From contig VSNG01000007.1 in assembly GCA_009774175.1 (NCBI GenBank), positions 1 to 64,000 of the forward strand: 64,000 nucleotides of DNA. The letters run 5' to 3'. The stretch is from Lachnospiraceae bacterium. Lineage in GTDB: Bacteria > Bacillota > Clostridia > Lachnospirales > Lachnospiraceae. The position numbers and the translations under genes are program-made. Below the pieces are notes generated by a model. The model saw only the letters and a list, made by a program, of their open reading frames with translations, did not search any database and was not told the origin of the DNA. Shown here piece after piece: positions 26,712 to 34,202 of the stretch (position 1 is its first letter; each line of letters starts with the position of its first letter).

Positions 26712-26743
26712 GGAAAAAGGGCTTGTCAAACGGCCCTTTTTCC
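26712..26743. terminator. Hairpin after GSIII, overlapping the tRNA promoter
   Basis: GGAAAAAGGGC (26712-26722) pairs perfectly with GCCCTTTTTCC (26733-26743) round a 10-base loop. There is no separate T-run on the plus side, but the reverse strand runs into TAATTTTTTT. It may end GSIII transcripts. Its loop and 3' arm hold the -35 box and spacer of the tRNA promoter. Confidence 0.5.
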
Positions 26744-26751
26744 GTTATAAT
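26723..26751 (+). promoter_or_regulatory. tRNA-Gln promoter
   Basis: TTGTCA (26723-26728), 17 bp, TATAAT (26746-26751). The tRNA begins 14 bases after the -10 box. Confidence 0.8.
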
Positions 26752-26764
26752 CGTTAATTGTCAA

Positions 26765-26836
26765 TGGGCTATCGCCAAACGGTAAGGCAACGGACTCTGA
26801 CTCCGTCATTTCAAGGTTCGAATCCTTGTAGCCCAG
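26765..26836 (+). tRNA. tRNA-Gln (anticodon CTG)
   Basis: A 72-base cloverleaf. The acceptor TGGGCTA pairs with TAGCCCA, with discriminator G. The anticodon stem ACGGA/TCCGT holds loop CTCTGAC, giving anticodon CTG. The T-loop is GGTTCGAATCC. CCA is not encoded. It reads CAG; a partner UUG-decoding gene is not in the window. It has its own promoter and terminator. Confidence 0.97.
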
Positions 26837-26842
26837 CTGAGA

Positions 26843-26874
26843 CCCCGGTGAAGATAATTCACCGGGGATTTTTT
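26843..26874 (+). terminator. Terminator of the tRNA-Gln transcript
   Basis: CCCCGGTGAA (26843-26852), loop GATAA, TTCACCGGGG (26858-26867), then ATTTTTT. It is a strong rho-independent terminator, 20 bases before hydE, so hydE needs read-through or a start near here. Confidence 0.92.
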
Positions 26875-26894
26875 AGATAAACAACGGAGGATGC

Positions 26895-27947
26895 ATGAAA
26901 GACCTGATCGACAGCCTTCCCGCAGACCGGGAGCTTTCAGACGGCGAGTGGCGGTTTTTAATAGAGGGAGATTATGACAGACAGCGCCTTTATGACCGGG
27001 CGGACAGGGTGCGCCGACAATATTACGGTACGGACGTCTATATCAGGGGCCTGATCGAAATATCCAGTTATTGCAAAAACGACTGTCTCTATTGCGGCAT
27101 ACGAAGGAGCAATGCGAAGGCTGACCGCTACCGGCTCTCGAAAGAAGAGATCTGTGCCTGCTGCGAGCAGGGATACGGGCTGGGATTCCGTACTTTCGTA
27201 CTGCAGGGCGGCGAGGACGCTGTTCATACGACGGAATGGGTGGCAGAAGTCGTTCTGGCCATAAAGGAAAAATACCCGGACTGTGCGTTGACCCTTTCTC
27301 TCGGGGAACGACCGCGCAGGGATTATGAAATCTGGTATCGTGCCGGCGCAGACCGCTATCTTTTGCGGCATGAATCTGCGTCCTGCGTTCATTACGGAAA
27401 GCTTCATCCGCCTGCGCAGACCTTTGCCCGCCGGATGGAATGTCTGCGGGATTTAAGACGGATCGGTTACCAGACAGGCGCGGGCTTTATGGTCGGGTCT
27501 CCTTTTCAGGAAACGGAGGACATGATTGCAGACATGCGGTTTTTGCAGGAATTTCAGCCCCATATGGTAGGAATCGGCCCGTTTATTCCCCATCATGACA
27601 CGCCCTTTGCCAATTTTCCGCAGGGAACACTGGAACGCACGCTTACCATGGTGGCGCTTACCAGACTGACAGTTCCGAATGCGCTGATTCCTGCGACCAC
27701 GGCGCTTGGCACGATTCATCCCGGGGGACGGGAATTGGGGCTGAAAGCGGGAGCAAACGTAGTCATGCCGAATCTGTCGCCGGCAGCGGTTCGCGGGCAG
27801 TATTCCCTTTACGACAATAAGCTCTGCACCGGGGAAGAAGCGGCGGAGAGCATCGCCGGTCTGGACAGGCGTATTAGGGCGGCGGGATATCAGATCACGG
27901 TCGGCAGAGGAGACGCTTTGACAGAATGGAACGATAAAGAGCAATAA
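26895..27947 (+). CDS. hydE: [FeFe]-hydrogenase H-cluster radical SAM maturase HydE
   Basis: A 350-residue radical-SAM enzyme for building the 2Fe subcluster of [FeFe]-hydrogenase. After an N-terminal helix region comes YIRGLIEISSYCKNDCLYCG, with the CxxxCxxC cluster motif in SYCKNDCLYCG (about 62-72). FVLQGGEDAVHT, ESASCVHYGKLHPPAQTFA and VGIGPFIPHHDTPFA follow, all as in HydE. It acts with HydG and HydF, which follow in order on the same strand. The hydrogenase structural gene hydA is not in the window. GGAGGATGC precedes the start. Confidence 0.95.
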   Translation: MKDLIDSLPADRELSDGEWRFLIEGDYDRQRLYDRADRVRRQYYGTDVYIRGLIEISSYCKNDCLYCGIRRSNAKADRYRLSKEEICACCEQGYGLGFRTFVLQGGEDAVHTTEWVAEVVLAIKEKYPDCALTLSLGERPRRDYEIWYRAGADRYLLRHESASCVHYGKLHPPAQTFARRMECLRDLRRIGYQTGAGFMVGSPFQETEDMIADMRFLQEFQPHMVGIGPFIPHHDTPFANFPQGTLERTLTMVALTRLTVPNALIPATTALGTIHPGGRELGLKAGANVVMPNLSPAAVRGQYSLYDNKLCTGEEAAESIAGLDRRIRAAGYQITVGRGDALTEWNDKEQ

Positions 27948-27964
27948 AGGAGGTAACAAAGAAA

Positions 27965-29404
27965 ATGTACGATCCGAAATCCATGTATGCGGATGATTTT
28001 ATCAATCATGAAGAAATTATTGAGACGCTTGCATATGCGCAGAAGAATAAGGACAATATCGCGCTGATTAACGAGATACTGGACAAGGCGCGTCCCCAAA
28101 AAGAGGGAAATTCCACAGTGTGCGCAGGCCTCTCCCACAGGGAAGCGTCGGTGCTTTTAGCCTGCGAGGATAAGGAAATACTGGAGAAAATATATGCTTT
28201 GGCGGAAGAAATCAAGCTGGCCTATTATGGCAACAGAATTGTGATCTTTGCGCCCCTTTATCTGTCAAATTATTGCATCAACGGCTGTGTATACTGTCCG
28301 TACCACATGAAGAATAAAAATATACCCAGAAAGAAGCTGACGCAGGAAGAGGTCAGGCAGGAAGTAATCGCTTTGCAGGATATGGGGCATAAGCGGCTTG
28401 CCATCGAGGCGGGGGAGGATCCCGTCAATAATCCCATCGAGTATATATTGGAGTGCATTAAAACCATTTACTCCATTAATCATAAAAACGGGGCGATCCG
28501 CCGCGTAAATGTAAATATCGCTGCTACTACGGTGGAGGAGTACCGCATGTTAAAGGAAGCGGGAATTGGCACCTACATTCTCTTTCAGGAGACTTATCAT
28601 AAGGAGAGCTATTTGAAGCTCCATCCCACAGGGCCCAAGCATGATTATAATTATCATACGGAGGCGATGGACCGGGCCATGGAGGGCGGCATAGACGATG
28701 TGGGACTGGGCGTGCTCTTCGGGCTGGAATTATATAAGTATGAGTTTGCCGGGCTTCTCATGCATGCGGAGCATCTGGAGGCCGTTCACGGCGTAGGGCC
28801 GCATACCATCAGCGTACCCCGGATTAAACATGCGGACGATATTGATCCCTCCGCATTTGACAACGGCATAGACGATGAAACCTTTGCGAAAATATGTGCG
28901 CTGATCCGCATTGCGGTTCCTTATACGGGAATGATTATTTCCACCAGAGAAAGTCAGGCGGTACGGGAGAAAGTGATTCGTCTGGGCGTATCACAGATTT
29001 CCGGTGCATCCAGAACCTCTGTGGGAGGGTATACCGAGGAGGAGCGGCCTACGGATACGGAGCAGTTTGACGTGTCCGATCAGCGGTCCCTGGACGAGGT
29101 CATTAAGTGGCTGATGGAGCTGGGTTACATTCCCTCCTTCTGTACGGCATGCTACCGGGAGGGCAGAACCGGCGACCGGTTTATGAGTCTGTGTAAGACA
29201 GGGCAGATTCAAAACTGCTGTCACCCCAATGCGCTTATGACCCTCAAGGAGTATCTGATGGACTATGCGTCCGAGGAGACAAAGACGATTGGCGAGGCCC
29301 TGATACAGGCGGAGCTTGCAAATATCCCGAAAGAACAGGTAAGGGAGATTGCAAAAGACCATCTGGAAAAGATCGCGGAGGGCATTCGGGATTTCCGGTT
29401 TTAA
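27965..29404 (+). CDS. hydG: [FeFe]-hydrogenase maturase HydG (tyrosine lyase)
   Basis: A 479-residue radical-SAM enzyme that splits tyrosine and makes the CO and cyanide ligands of the H-cluster. The radical-SAM motif is LSNYCINGCVYCPYHMKNK (CxxxCxxC). The body has GEDPVNNPIEYI, YILFQETYHKESYLKLHP and GVGPHTISVPRIKHA. A C-terminal second-cluster region, FCTACYREGRTGDRFMSLCK, is diagnostic for HydG over ThiH. It lies 17 bases after hydE. Its stop codon coincides with the start of a miniature palindromic repeat. Confidence 0.96.
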   Translation: MYDPKSMYADDFINHEEIIETLAYAQKNKDNIALINEILDKARPQKEGNSTVCAGLSHREASVLLACEDKEILEKIYALAEEIKLAYYGNRIVIFAPLYLSNYCINGCVYCPYHMKNKNIPRKKLTQEEVRQEVIALQDMGHKRLAIEAGEDPVNNPIEYILECIKTIYSINHKNGAIRRVNVNIAATTVEEYRMLKEAGIGTYILFQETYHKESYLKLHPTGPKHDYNYHTEAMDRAMEGGIDDVGLGVLFGLELYKYEFAGLLMHAEHLEAVHGVGPHTISVPRIKHADDIDPSAFDNGIDDETFAKICALIRIAVPYTGMIISTRESQAVREKVIRLGVSQISGASRTSVGGYTEEERPTDTEQFDVSDQRSLDEVIKWLMELGYIPSFCTACYREGRTGDRFMSLCKTGQIQNCCHPNALMTLKEYLMDYASEETKTIGEALIQAELANIPKEQVREIAKDHLEKIAEGIRDFRF

Positions 29405-29437
29405 CAGTTCAGCCCGAATGGGCGTGTGATGAACTGT
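29404..29437 (+). repeat. Miniature palindromic element between hydG and hydF
   Basis: ACAGTTCA, beginning in the last base of the hydG stop, pairs with TGAACTGT (29430-29437) and encloses GCCC-GAAT-GGGC. The terminal sequence and the placement at a TAA stop match the 160-bp elements, so this 34-bp copy looks like the outer stem alone. Confidence 0.6.
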
Positions 29438-29463
29438 CAGGACAGAAAGGACAGCGTAAGTAT

Positions 29464-30702
29464 ATGGGCATGAATGACACTCCCTCGGGGGAACGAATAC
29501 ATATCGGCTTCTTCGGGAAGCGGAACGCGGGTAAGTCCAGTCTTTTAAATGCAGTGACCGGGCAGGAGCTGGCTGTTGTCTCTGAGACGGAGGGAACCAC
29601 AACTGATCCCGTGTATAAGGCTATGGAGCTTCTGCCGCTGGGGCCGGTTATGCTGATTGACACGCCCGGCTTTGACGACGAGGGGGCGCTGGGGGAACAG
29701 CGTGTGAAAAAAACCAGACAGGTGCTGGAAAAGACAGACATAGCGGTTCTGGTGGCGGACGCTGTTACGGGAATGACAGCCTGCGATAATGAGCTCGCCA
29801 CGCTTTTTGGAGAGCGGGATATTCCTTATCTCATTGTTTATAATAAATGCGACGGCAGGTCTTTGCCGGAGCGCGTCCCTGTGGATGTATCGGCTGGTGA
29901 AAACAGAAAAGACGGGATTCGGAATGAGAATAAAATAGCGAGCGTTATATATGTGAGCGCAAAAACAGGAGTGGGTATTCATGACTTAAAGGAAAGGCTG
30001 GCCGCGATGCTTCCCGAGAAGGAGGAAAAGCATCTGGCAGCGGATCTTGTGAAGCCCATGGACACGGTGGTTCTGGTTGTACCCATCGACTCGGCGGCGC
30101 CGAAGGGACGGCTGATTCTTCCCCAGCAGCAGGCCATAAGGGATCTGCTGGAGGCAGGCGCAGTCACGGTGGTGGTGCGGGAGAGCGAACTGGCCGGAGC
30201 CCTTGCAAAGCTTAAGGAAAAGCCGGCCTTTGTGATTACGGACAGCCAGGCTTTTGAGGAGGTGGCGGCCATCGTACCGGCGGATATTCCGCTTACTTCC
30301 TTTTCCATCCTAATGGCCCGTTATAAAGGTTTTCTGGATATTGCAGTGGACGGCGTGAGGGCCATCGACAGCCTTAAGGACGGCGATCGTGTGCTGATTG
30401 CCGAAGGCTGTACGCATCACAGACAATGCGACGACATCGGAACGGTGAAAATTCCCCGTTTTCTGAAAAAATACACGGGAAAGAATCTGATTGTGGAGAC
30501 TTCCTCCGGCACAGGTTTTCCCGACGACCTTACGCCCTATGCTCTGGTGATTCACTGCGGCGGCTGTATGCTGAATGAAAGGGAGGTTCTGCGGCGTATG
30601 CGTTTTGCAAAGAGACAGGGCGTGCCGGTAACCAATTACGGGATCGCCATTGCGCAGATGAAGGGGATTCTCGGAAGGAGTATTGAATATGTACACGTTT
30701 GA
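29464..30702 (+). CDS. hydF: [FeFe]-hydrogenase maturation GTPase HydF
   Basis: A 412-residue GTPase and Fe-S scaffold that carries the 2Fe precursor to apo-HydA. The N-terminal G domain has GFFGKRNAGKSSLLNAVTGQ (P-loop), EGTTTDPV (switch), DTPGFDDEG and YNKCDG. The C-terminal cluster domain keeps the CxH element in EGCTHHRQCDD and HCxxC in VIHCGGCML, the HydF ligand pattern. It completes hydE-hydG-hydF. The last 14 bases overlap the acyl-ACP thioesterase gene, which would therefore be co-translated. Confidence 0.95.
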   Translation: MGMNDTPSGERIHIGFFGKRNAGKSSLLNAVTGQELAVVSETEGTTTDPVYKAMELLPLGPVMLIDTPGFDDEGALGEQRVKKTRQVLEKTDIAVLVADAVTGMTACDNELATLFGERDIPYLIVYNKCDGRSLPERVPVDVSAGENRKDGIRNENKIASVIYVSAKTGVGIHDLKERLAAMLPEKEEKHLAADLVKPMDTVVLVVPIDSAAPKGRLILPQQQAIRDLLEAGAVTVVVRESELAGALAKLKEKPAFVITDSQAFEEVAAIVPADIPLTSFSILMARYKGFLDIAVDGVRAIDSLKDGDRVLIAEGCTHHRQCDDIGTVKIPRFLKKYTGKNLIVETSSGTGFPDDLTPYALVIHCGGCMLNEREVLRRMRFAKRQGVPVTNYGIAIAQMKGILGRSIEYVHV

Positions 30703-31420
30703 CGGCAGAGTGCGTTACAGTGAGGTGGGCGAGGACGGCTGTATGAGTCTGGAGTCTCTTCTGAATTATTTTCAGGACTGCTCCACCTTCCACTCGGAAG
30801 ATATCGGACTGGGCATGGATTATTTGAAAGGGCTTGGGCAGGTTTGGCTTTTGTCCGCCTGGCAGATTTGTATTGAAAGATATCCGAGACTAAGCGAGCG
30901 GATTGTGATTGGTACGGCGCCCTATGAGTTCCGGGGTTTTATGGGGTGCCGTAATTTCCTAATGAAAACAGAAGCTGGAGAAGTGCTGGCTTATGCCAAT
31001 TCCATATGGACGCTTTTGGACGCGTCGTCGATGCGCCCGGCAAAGCCAAATGAAAAAATGCTGGAAGGATATGTGATTGAGGAGAAATATCCGATGAATT
31101 ACGCTCCGAGAAAAATAGCGGTGCCTGCAAACGGGAAGGCGGTGGAGCCTTTTACTGTAAAACTGCATCATCTGGATACCAATCATCATGTAAATAACGG
31201 CCAGTATGTGCGCATGGCGATGGATTGCATTCCGGGAGACTTTAAAATATGGCAGCTGCGCGTGGAGTATAAAAGTCAGGCAGTGCTTGGGGATGAAATC
31301 TATCCCGTGGCAGCAGCCGGGGAGGACGGCAGGATCTATACGGTTTCCCTGAACAAAGAGGATGGGACGCCGTACAGTATTGTCGAATTTGCCGCCAGAG
31401 ATCAATTGGCTGTCGGCTGA
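30689..31420 (+). CDS. Acyl-ACP thioesterase
   Basis: A 243-residue double hot-dog thioesterase of the FatA/FatB-like family (PF01643), which releases free fatty acids from acyl-ACP. The N-terminal hot-dog has LLNYFQDCSTFHSEDIGLGM. The catalytic Asn/His segment is LHHLDTNHHVNNGQYVRMA (about 150-168). ATG 30689 sits 9 bases after GGAAGGAG; an in-frame TTG at 30683 is too close to that site. It overlaps hydF. A metabolic link with hydrogenase maturation is not known, so the shared operon may be only structural. Confidence 0.87.
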   Translation: MYTFDGRVRYSEVGEDGCMSLESLLNYFQDCSTFHSEDIGLGMDYLKGLGQVWLLSAWQICIERYPRLSERIVIGTAPYEFRGFMGCRNFLMKTEAGEVLAYANSIWTLLDASSMRPAKPNEKMLEGYVIEEKYPMNYAPRKIAVPANGKAVEPFTVKLHHLDTNHHVNNGQYVRMAMDCIPGDFKIWQLRVEYKSQAVLGDEIYPVAAAGEDGRIYTVSLNKEDGTPYSIVEFAARDQLAVG

Positions 31421-31472
31421 GCGCGGTAAACGGACAGGTGATGACAGTAAAGGTTCTGATATGGAGAAAAGC

Positions 31473-32312
31473 ATGATTCAATTAGGTGAAATACAGGTAT
31501 TGCAGATAGTAAAAAAAGTGGAATTCGGCGTTTATCTGAGCGACGGGGATCATCAGGAGGAGCGTGTACTTCTGCCCGGAAAGCAGGTGCCGGAGGGGGC
31601 GGAGTGCGGCGACAGGATTGAGGTCTTTGTGTACCGCGATTCGAAGGACAGGCTGATAGCCACTACCAACAGGCCGAAAATTACCCTTCACGGCGTAGAG
31701 CGGCTGCGAGTGGCGCAGGTGGGGAAAATCGGCGCATTTCTGGATTGGGGGCTGGAGAAGGATTTGCTTTTGCCTTTTAAGGAACAGACAAGGCGGGTAT
31801 CCGCTGGGGAGGAATGTCTTGCAGCCCTCTATATAGATAAATCTAACCGACTCTGCGCAACCATGAACGTATATCCTTATCTGCAAAATAACAGTAGTTA
31901 TAAAAAGGATGACAGGGTCAGCGGAACCGTCTATGAAATCAGCCAGAATTTTGGCGCCTTTGTGGCGGTGGACGACAGATATTCAGGCCTGATTCCGAAG
32001 CAGGAGCTTTACGGGACCGTCAATATAGGCGACAGGGTAAACGCCCGCGTGACGGCGGTGAAAGAAGACGGCAAGCTTAATTTGAGTATACGGGAAAAGG
32101 CGTATTTGCAGATTGCGGGGGACGCGGAAAAAGTATTGCAGGTCATTGACAGCTTCGACGGTGTGCTTCCTTTTAACGACAAGGCGTCTCCCGAGGTGAT
32201 CCGCCGGGAAATGCAGATGAGTAAGAACGAGTTTAAGAGAGCGGTTGGAAATCTGTTAAAGGCAGGAAAAATTATCATTACGGAGAAAGCGATAAGAAGA
32301 AATGACGACTAA
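31473..32312 (+). CDS. S1 RNA-binding domain protein (CvfB-like)
   Basis: A 279-residue protein with S1-type beta-barrels: LRVAQVGKIGAFLDWGLEKD (first) and VSGTVYEISQNFGAFVAVDD with VGDRVNARVTAVKEDGKLNL-like spacing (second). A C-terminal winged-helix segment SPEVIRREMQMSKNEFKRAV follows. This is the CvfB/YitL layout, an RNA-binding factor affecting virulence in Staphylococcus. GGAG before ATG 31473 favours this start; ATG 31461 would add four residues. It is followed by the CPBP gene with an 11-base overlap. Confidence 0.87.
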   Translation: MIQLGEIQVLQIVKKVEFGVYLSDGDHQEERVLLPGKQVPEGAECGDRIEVFVYRDSKDRLIATTNRPKITLHGVERLRVAQVGKIGAFLDWGLEKDLLLPFKEQTRRVSAGEECLAALYIDKSNRLCATMNVYPYLQNNSSYKKDDRVSGTVYEISQNFGAFVAVDDRYSGLIPKQELYGTVNIGDRVNARVTAVKEDGKLNLSIREKAYLQIAGDAEKVLQVIDSFDGVLPFNDKASPEVIRREMQMSKNEFKRAVGNLLKAGKIIITEKAIRRNDD

Positions 32313-33459
32313 GAGGGCAAACTGGCTGTTTTTAACTATTATATTGGTGCATGTCGGGGTGGTGGTGCTCCTGAATTTTGCAGGAGACAGAATACCCATA
32401 GGCATTGTCGCTAATTTCTTTCTGGCGCAGGCAATTGTGATGGCGCCGACGCTCCTCTTTCTGTTTGCCTTTGAGCGTGGCGGCCGGAGTGCTGGGCGGA
32501 GTGAGGAAGGGCTGGAGGCGTACGGTATGCCGTCTGCGGTTTGCGGTGTGAATCGTCCGTTAGCGGCGGCCGGGTTTCATAAAGTTAAGATTACCACCTT
32601 GCTTATGATTATGCTGTGTACGTTTCTGATTATGCCGTTAGTTGCCCTGTGTAATGCGGTGTCGCTGTTTTTTACGGACAATACCATGGCGTCCATGCAG
32701 GGAAATATTGTGGACATGCCTTTTTCCGTTATGCTGTTTATGATCGGGATATTCGGCCCTTTCTGCGAGGAGTTTGTTTTCCGGGGCGTGTTTTACAGAA
32801 GCTACAGGGCGGACGGGGCAGGAACAGGCATAGGTAAGGCGGGCGTACAGGGTGGCGGAATCCGGGCCATTCTATTATCGGCCCTTCTTTTCGGACTGAT
32901 GCATATGAATTTTAATCAGGCGCTCTATGCTTTTGTAATGGGTATTTTTCTCGCCGTTTTGGTGGAGGCGGCGGGAAGTCTTTGGGCCTCTGTTTTCTGT
33001 CATATGTTTTTTAATTCGGTCGAGGTTGTCTTGATGTATGTATCGGAGCGCATTCTGGAAAACCTTTCCGGACAGTCTGCGGGTGAAATGATGCCGGAGC
33101 TTACGACGCAGAGTCTGCTGGCGGCGCTTTCCGTTTATCTTATCATTGCCGCTGTTACGACGCCCATAGCAGTCTGCGCAGTTGTCTGGATTGCGAAGAA
33201 TGAGGGGCGGCAGGAGACTATGGCCGGGCTGTTTTACGGATCGCAGAAGCGCCGGACGGTACGGCAGGCGCCGCCGATACCACAGGGGATGCCGCCAATG
33301 CCGCAGGGGATGCCGCCGATGCCGCAGGGGATGCCGCTCGTGCCACAGCCGATACTGCAGGCGGAGGAGAAGGAGCCACGCAGGTATCTGCTCAGCATAC
33401 CGCTTATCGTGGGCATTGTGCTCTGTCTGGGGATTATGAGTCTGGAGTTTTTTCTGTAA
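32302..33459 (+). CDS. CPBP family intramembrane metalloprotease with Pro-rich tail
   Basis: A 385-residue membrane protein with about eight hydrophobic segments and the CPBP (Abi) motifs: CEEFVFRGVFYRSYR (EExxxR), FGLMHMNFNQALYAF (FxxxH) and FCHMFFNS (HxxxN). Such proteases act on prenylated or other membrane substrates; some protect against bacteriocins. After the core comes a repeated PMPQGMP-type stretch (about 330-350) that probably lies on one face of the membrane, then a last hydrophobic helix. It overlaps the S1 gene by 11 bases. Confidence 0.87.
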   Translation: MTTKRANWLFLTIILVHVGVVVLLNFAGDRIPIGIVANFFLAQAIVMAPTLLFLFAFERGGRSAGRSEEGLEAYGMPSAVCGVNRPLAAAGFHKVKITTLLMIMLCTFLIMPLVALCNAVSLFFTDNTMASMQGNIVDMPFSVMLFMIGIFGPFCEEFVFRGVFYRSYRADGAGTGIGKAGVQGGGIRAILLSALLFGLMHMNFNQALYAFVMGIFLAVLVEAAGSLWASVFCHMFFNSVEVVLMYVSERILENLSGQSAGEMMPELTTQSLLAALSVYLIIAAVTTPIAVCAVVWIAKNEGRQETMAGLFYGSQKRRTVRQAPPIPQGMPPMPQGMPPMPQGMPLVPQPILQAEEKEPRRYLLSIPLIVGIVLCLGIMSLEFFL

Positions 33460-33479
33460 GAGAAGGGCGGCGATGTCTT

Positions 33480-33520
33480 CACGACGTGCATAAGCAGCGT
33501 CTCACGACGTGCATAAGCAG
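33480..33520 (+). repeat. 18-bp direct repeat beside element D
   Basis: CACGACGTGCATAAGCAG occurs at 33480-33497 and again at 33503-33520. The second copy contains one terminal arm of element D, so the repeat marks duplication of the element's edge, as at 18851-18995. Confidence 0.85.
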
Positions 33521-33630
33521 ATTCGAAATGCTTCGCATTTCTCATTCGCGTTGCTCGTCATAACCCGCCACAGCCAGTTTGATGTGCAAGCACATCGCCT
33601 GTCTCTGTCGTGTTCTGACTCTGCTTATGC
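33511..33630 (-). repeat. Palindromic element, diverged copy D (120 bp)
   Basis: Terminal arms GCATAAGCAGA (33511-33521) and TCTGCTTATGC (33620-33630) are perfect inverted repeats. On the minus strand the inside shows the same landmarks as copies B and C: a tip hairpin GATGTGC-TT-GCACATC, then GAGCAA (plus 33551-33556), then GAAATGC-GAA-GCATTTC (plus 33525-33541). One of the two small hairpins seen in B and C is missing. Orientation relative to neighbouring genes differs from B and C: it lies downstream of both convergent genes. Confidence 0.65.
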
Positions 33631-33634
33631 GCGC

Positions 33635-33671
33635 AAAAAAATAACGGCTATCCATGAGGATAGTCGTTATT
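33635..33671 (-). terminator. Terminator of the YjfB-like gene
   Basis: AATAACG-GCTATCC and GGATAG-TCGTTATT form a long hairpin round ATGA. On the minus strand it is followed by a run of T. It may also act for the CPBP gene in the other direction. Confidence 0.75.
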
Positions 33672-33680
33672 CTCTGTGTC

Positions 33681-33872
33681 TTAAACCGACATGTCAAAAT
33701 TTCCTCCGATATGAGGATTGACCGACAGCTCCATCGCGGCGGCATCCATCATGCCGACAACCTGACTTCCGGTGGTTTCCGCCTGATCTAATGTTTTGGC
33801 AAGCATTGCCACGCTGTAGGAGTCATTTACTTTTGCGGTGGACATAGCTACTGATAATGCTGCAATATCCAT
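33681..33872 (-). CDS. YjfB-like putative motility protein
   Basis: A 63-residue protein of the YjfB family (PF14070), predicted motility proteins: MDIAALSVAMSTAKVNDSYS, then LAKTLDQAETTGSQVVGMM, ending SVNPHIGGNFDMSV. In B. subtilis yjfB is sigma-D controlled. No flagellar genes are in view. The ATG at 33872 has GGAGTG upstream; the frame is open further 5' but without family similarity. It has its own promoter and terminator, so it is a single-gene unit. Confidence 0.85.
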   Translation of the reverse strand: MDIAALSVAMSTAKVNDSYSVAMLAKTLDQAETTGSQVVGMMDAAAMELSVNPHIGGNFDMSV

Positions 33873-33914
33873 TGGGATCACACTCCTTTGCTGTATTTCC
33901 TTAATTCTGACTAT

Positions 33915-33943
33915 AGTGTACCATAACAGGACGAAGTCAACAA
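33915..33943 (-). promoter_or_regulatory. Promoter of the YjfB-like gene
   Basis: On the minus strand TTGTTG (plus 33938-33943), 17 bp, TACACT (plus 33915-33920), with a TGn just before the -10 box. The region 33944-34202, upstream of the CdaR-like gene, is AT-rich with no gene; I see no strong plus-strand promoter in it. Confidence 0.5.
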
Positions 33944-34202
33944 GATACAATTTTCACAAGATAGCGGCTGACATAATTTCCGCGTGGAAGCTGTTGTGGA
34001 GGCGCTTGTACAAATTGTCTAATGCCGAAAATTACCATAAATTGCCAAAAATCTTAAAAAATACACAAATAATTCACGATTACAGGTAGATTTTTTTGTA
34101 GATATAGATTAAAATAGAACCTAGATTTTGTCTTTTCGGGGTATAAGGGGTAAGAGGCTATAGTGAATTGTTACGAAACAGGAATATAAGAGGGGTGGGG
34201 GA

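Noticed and set aside
33182..33439. Cys/Arg-rich repeat frame on the plus strand
   Set aside because: It is an out-of-frame reading of the Pro-rich tail of the CPBP gene.
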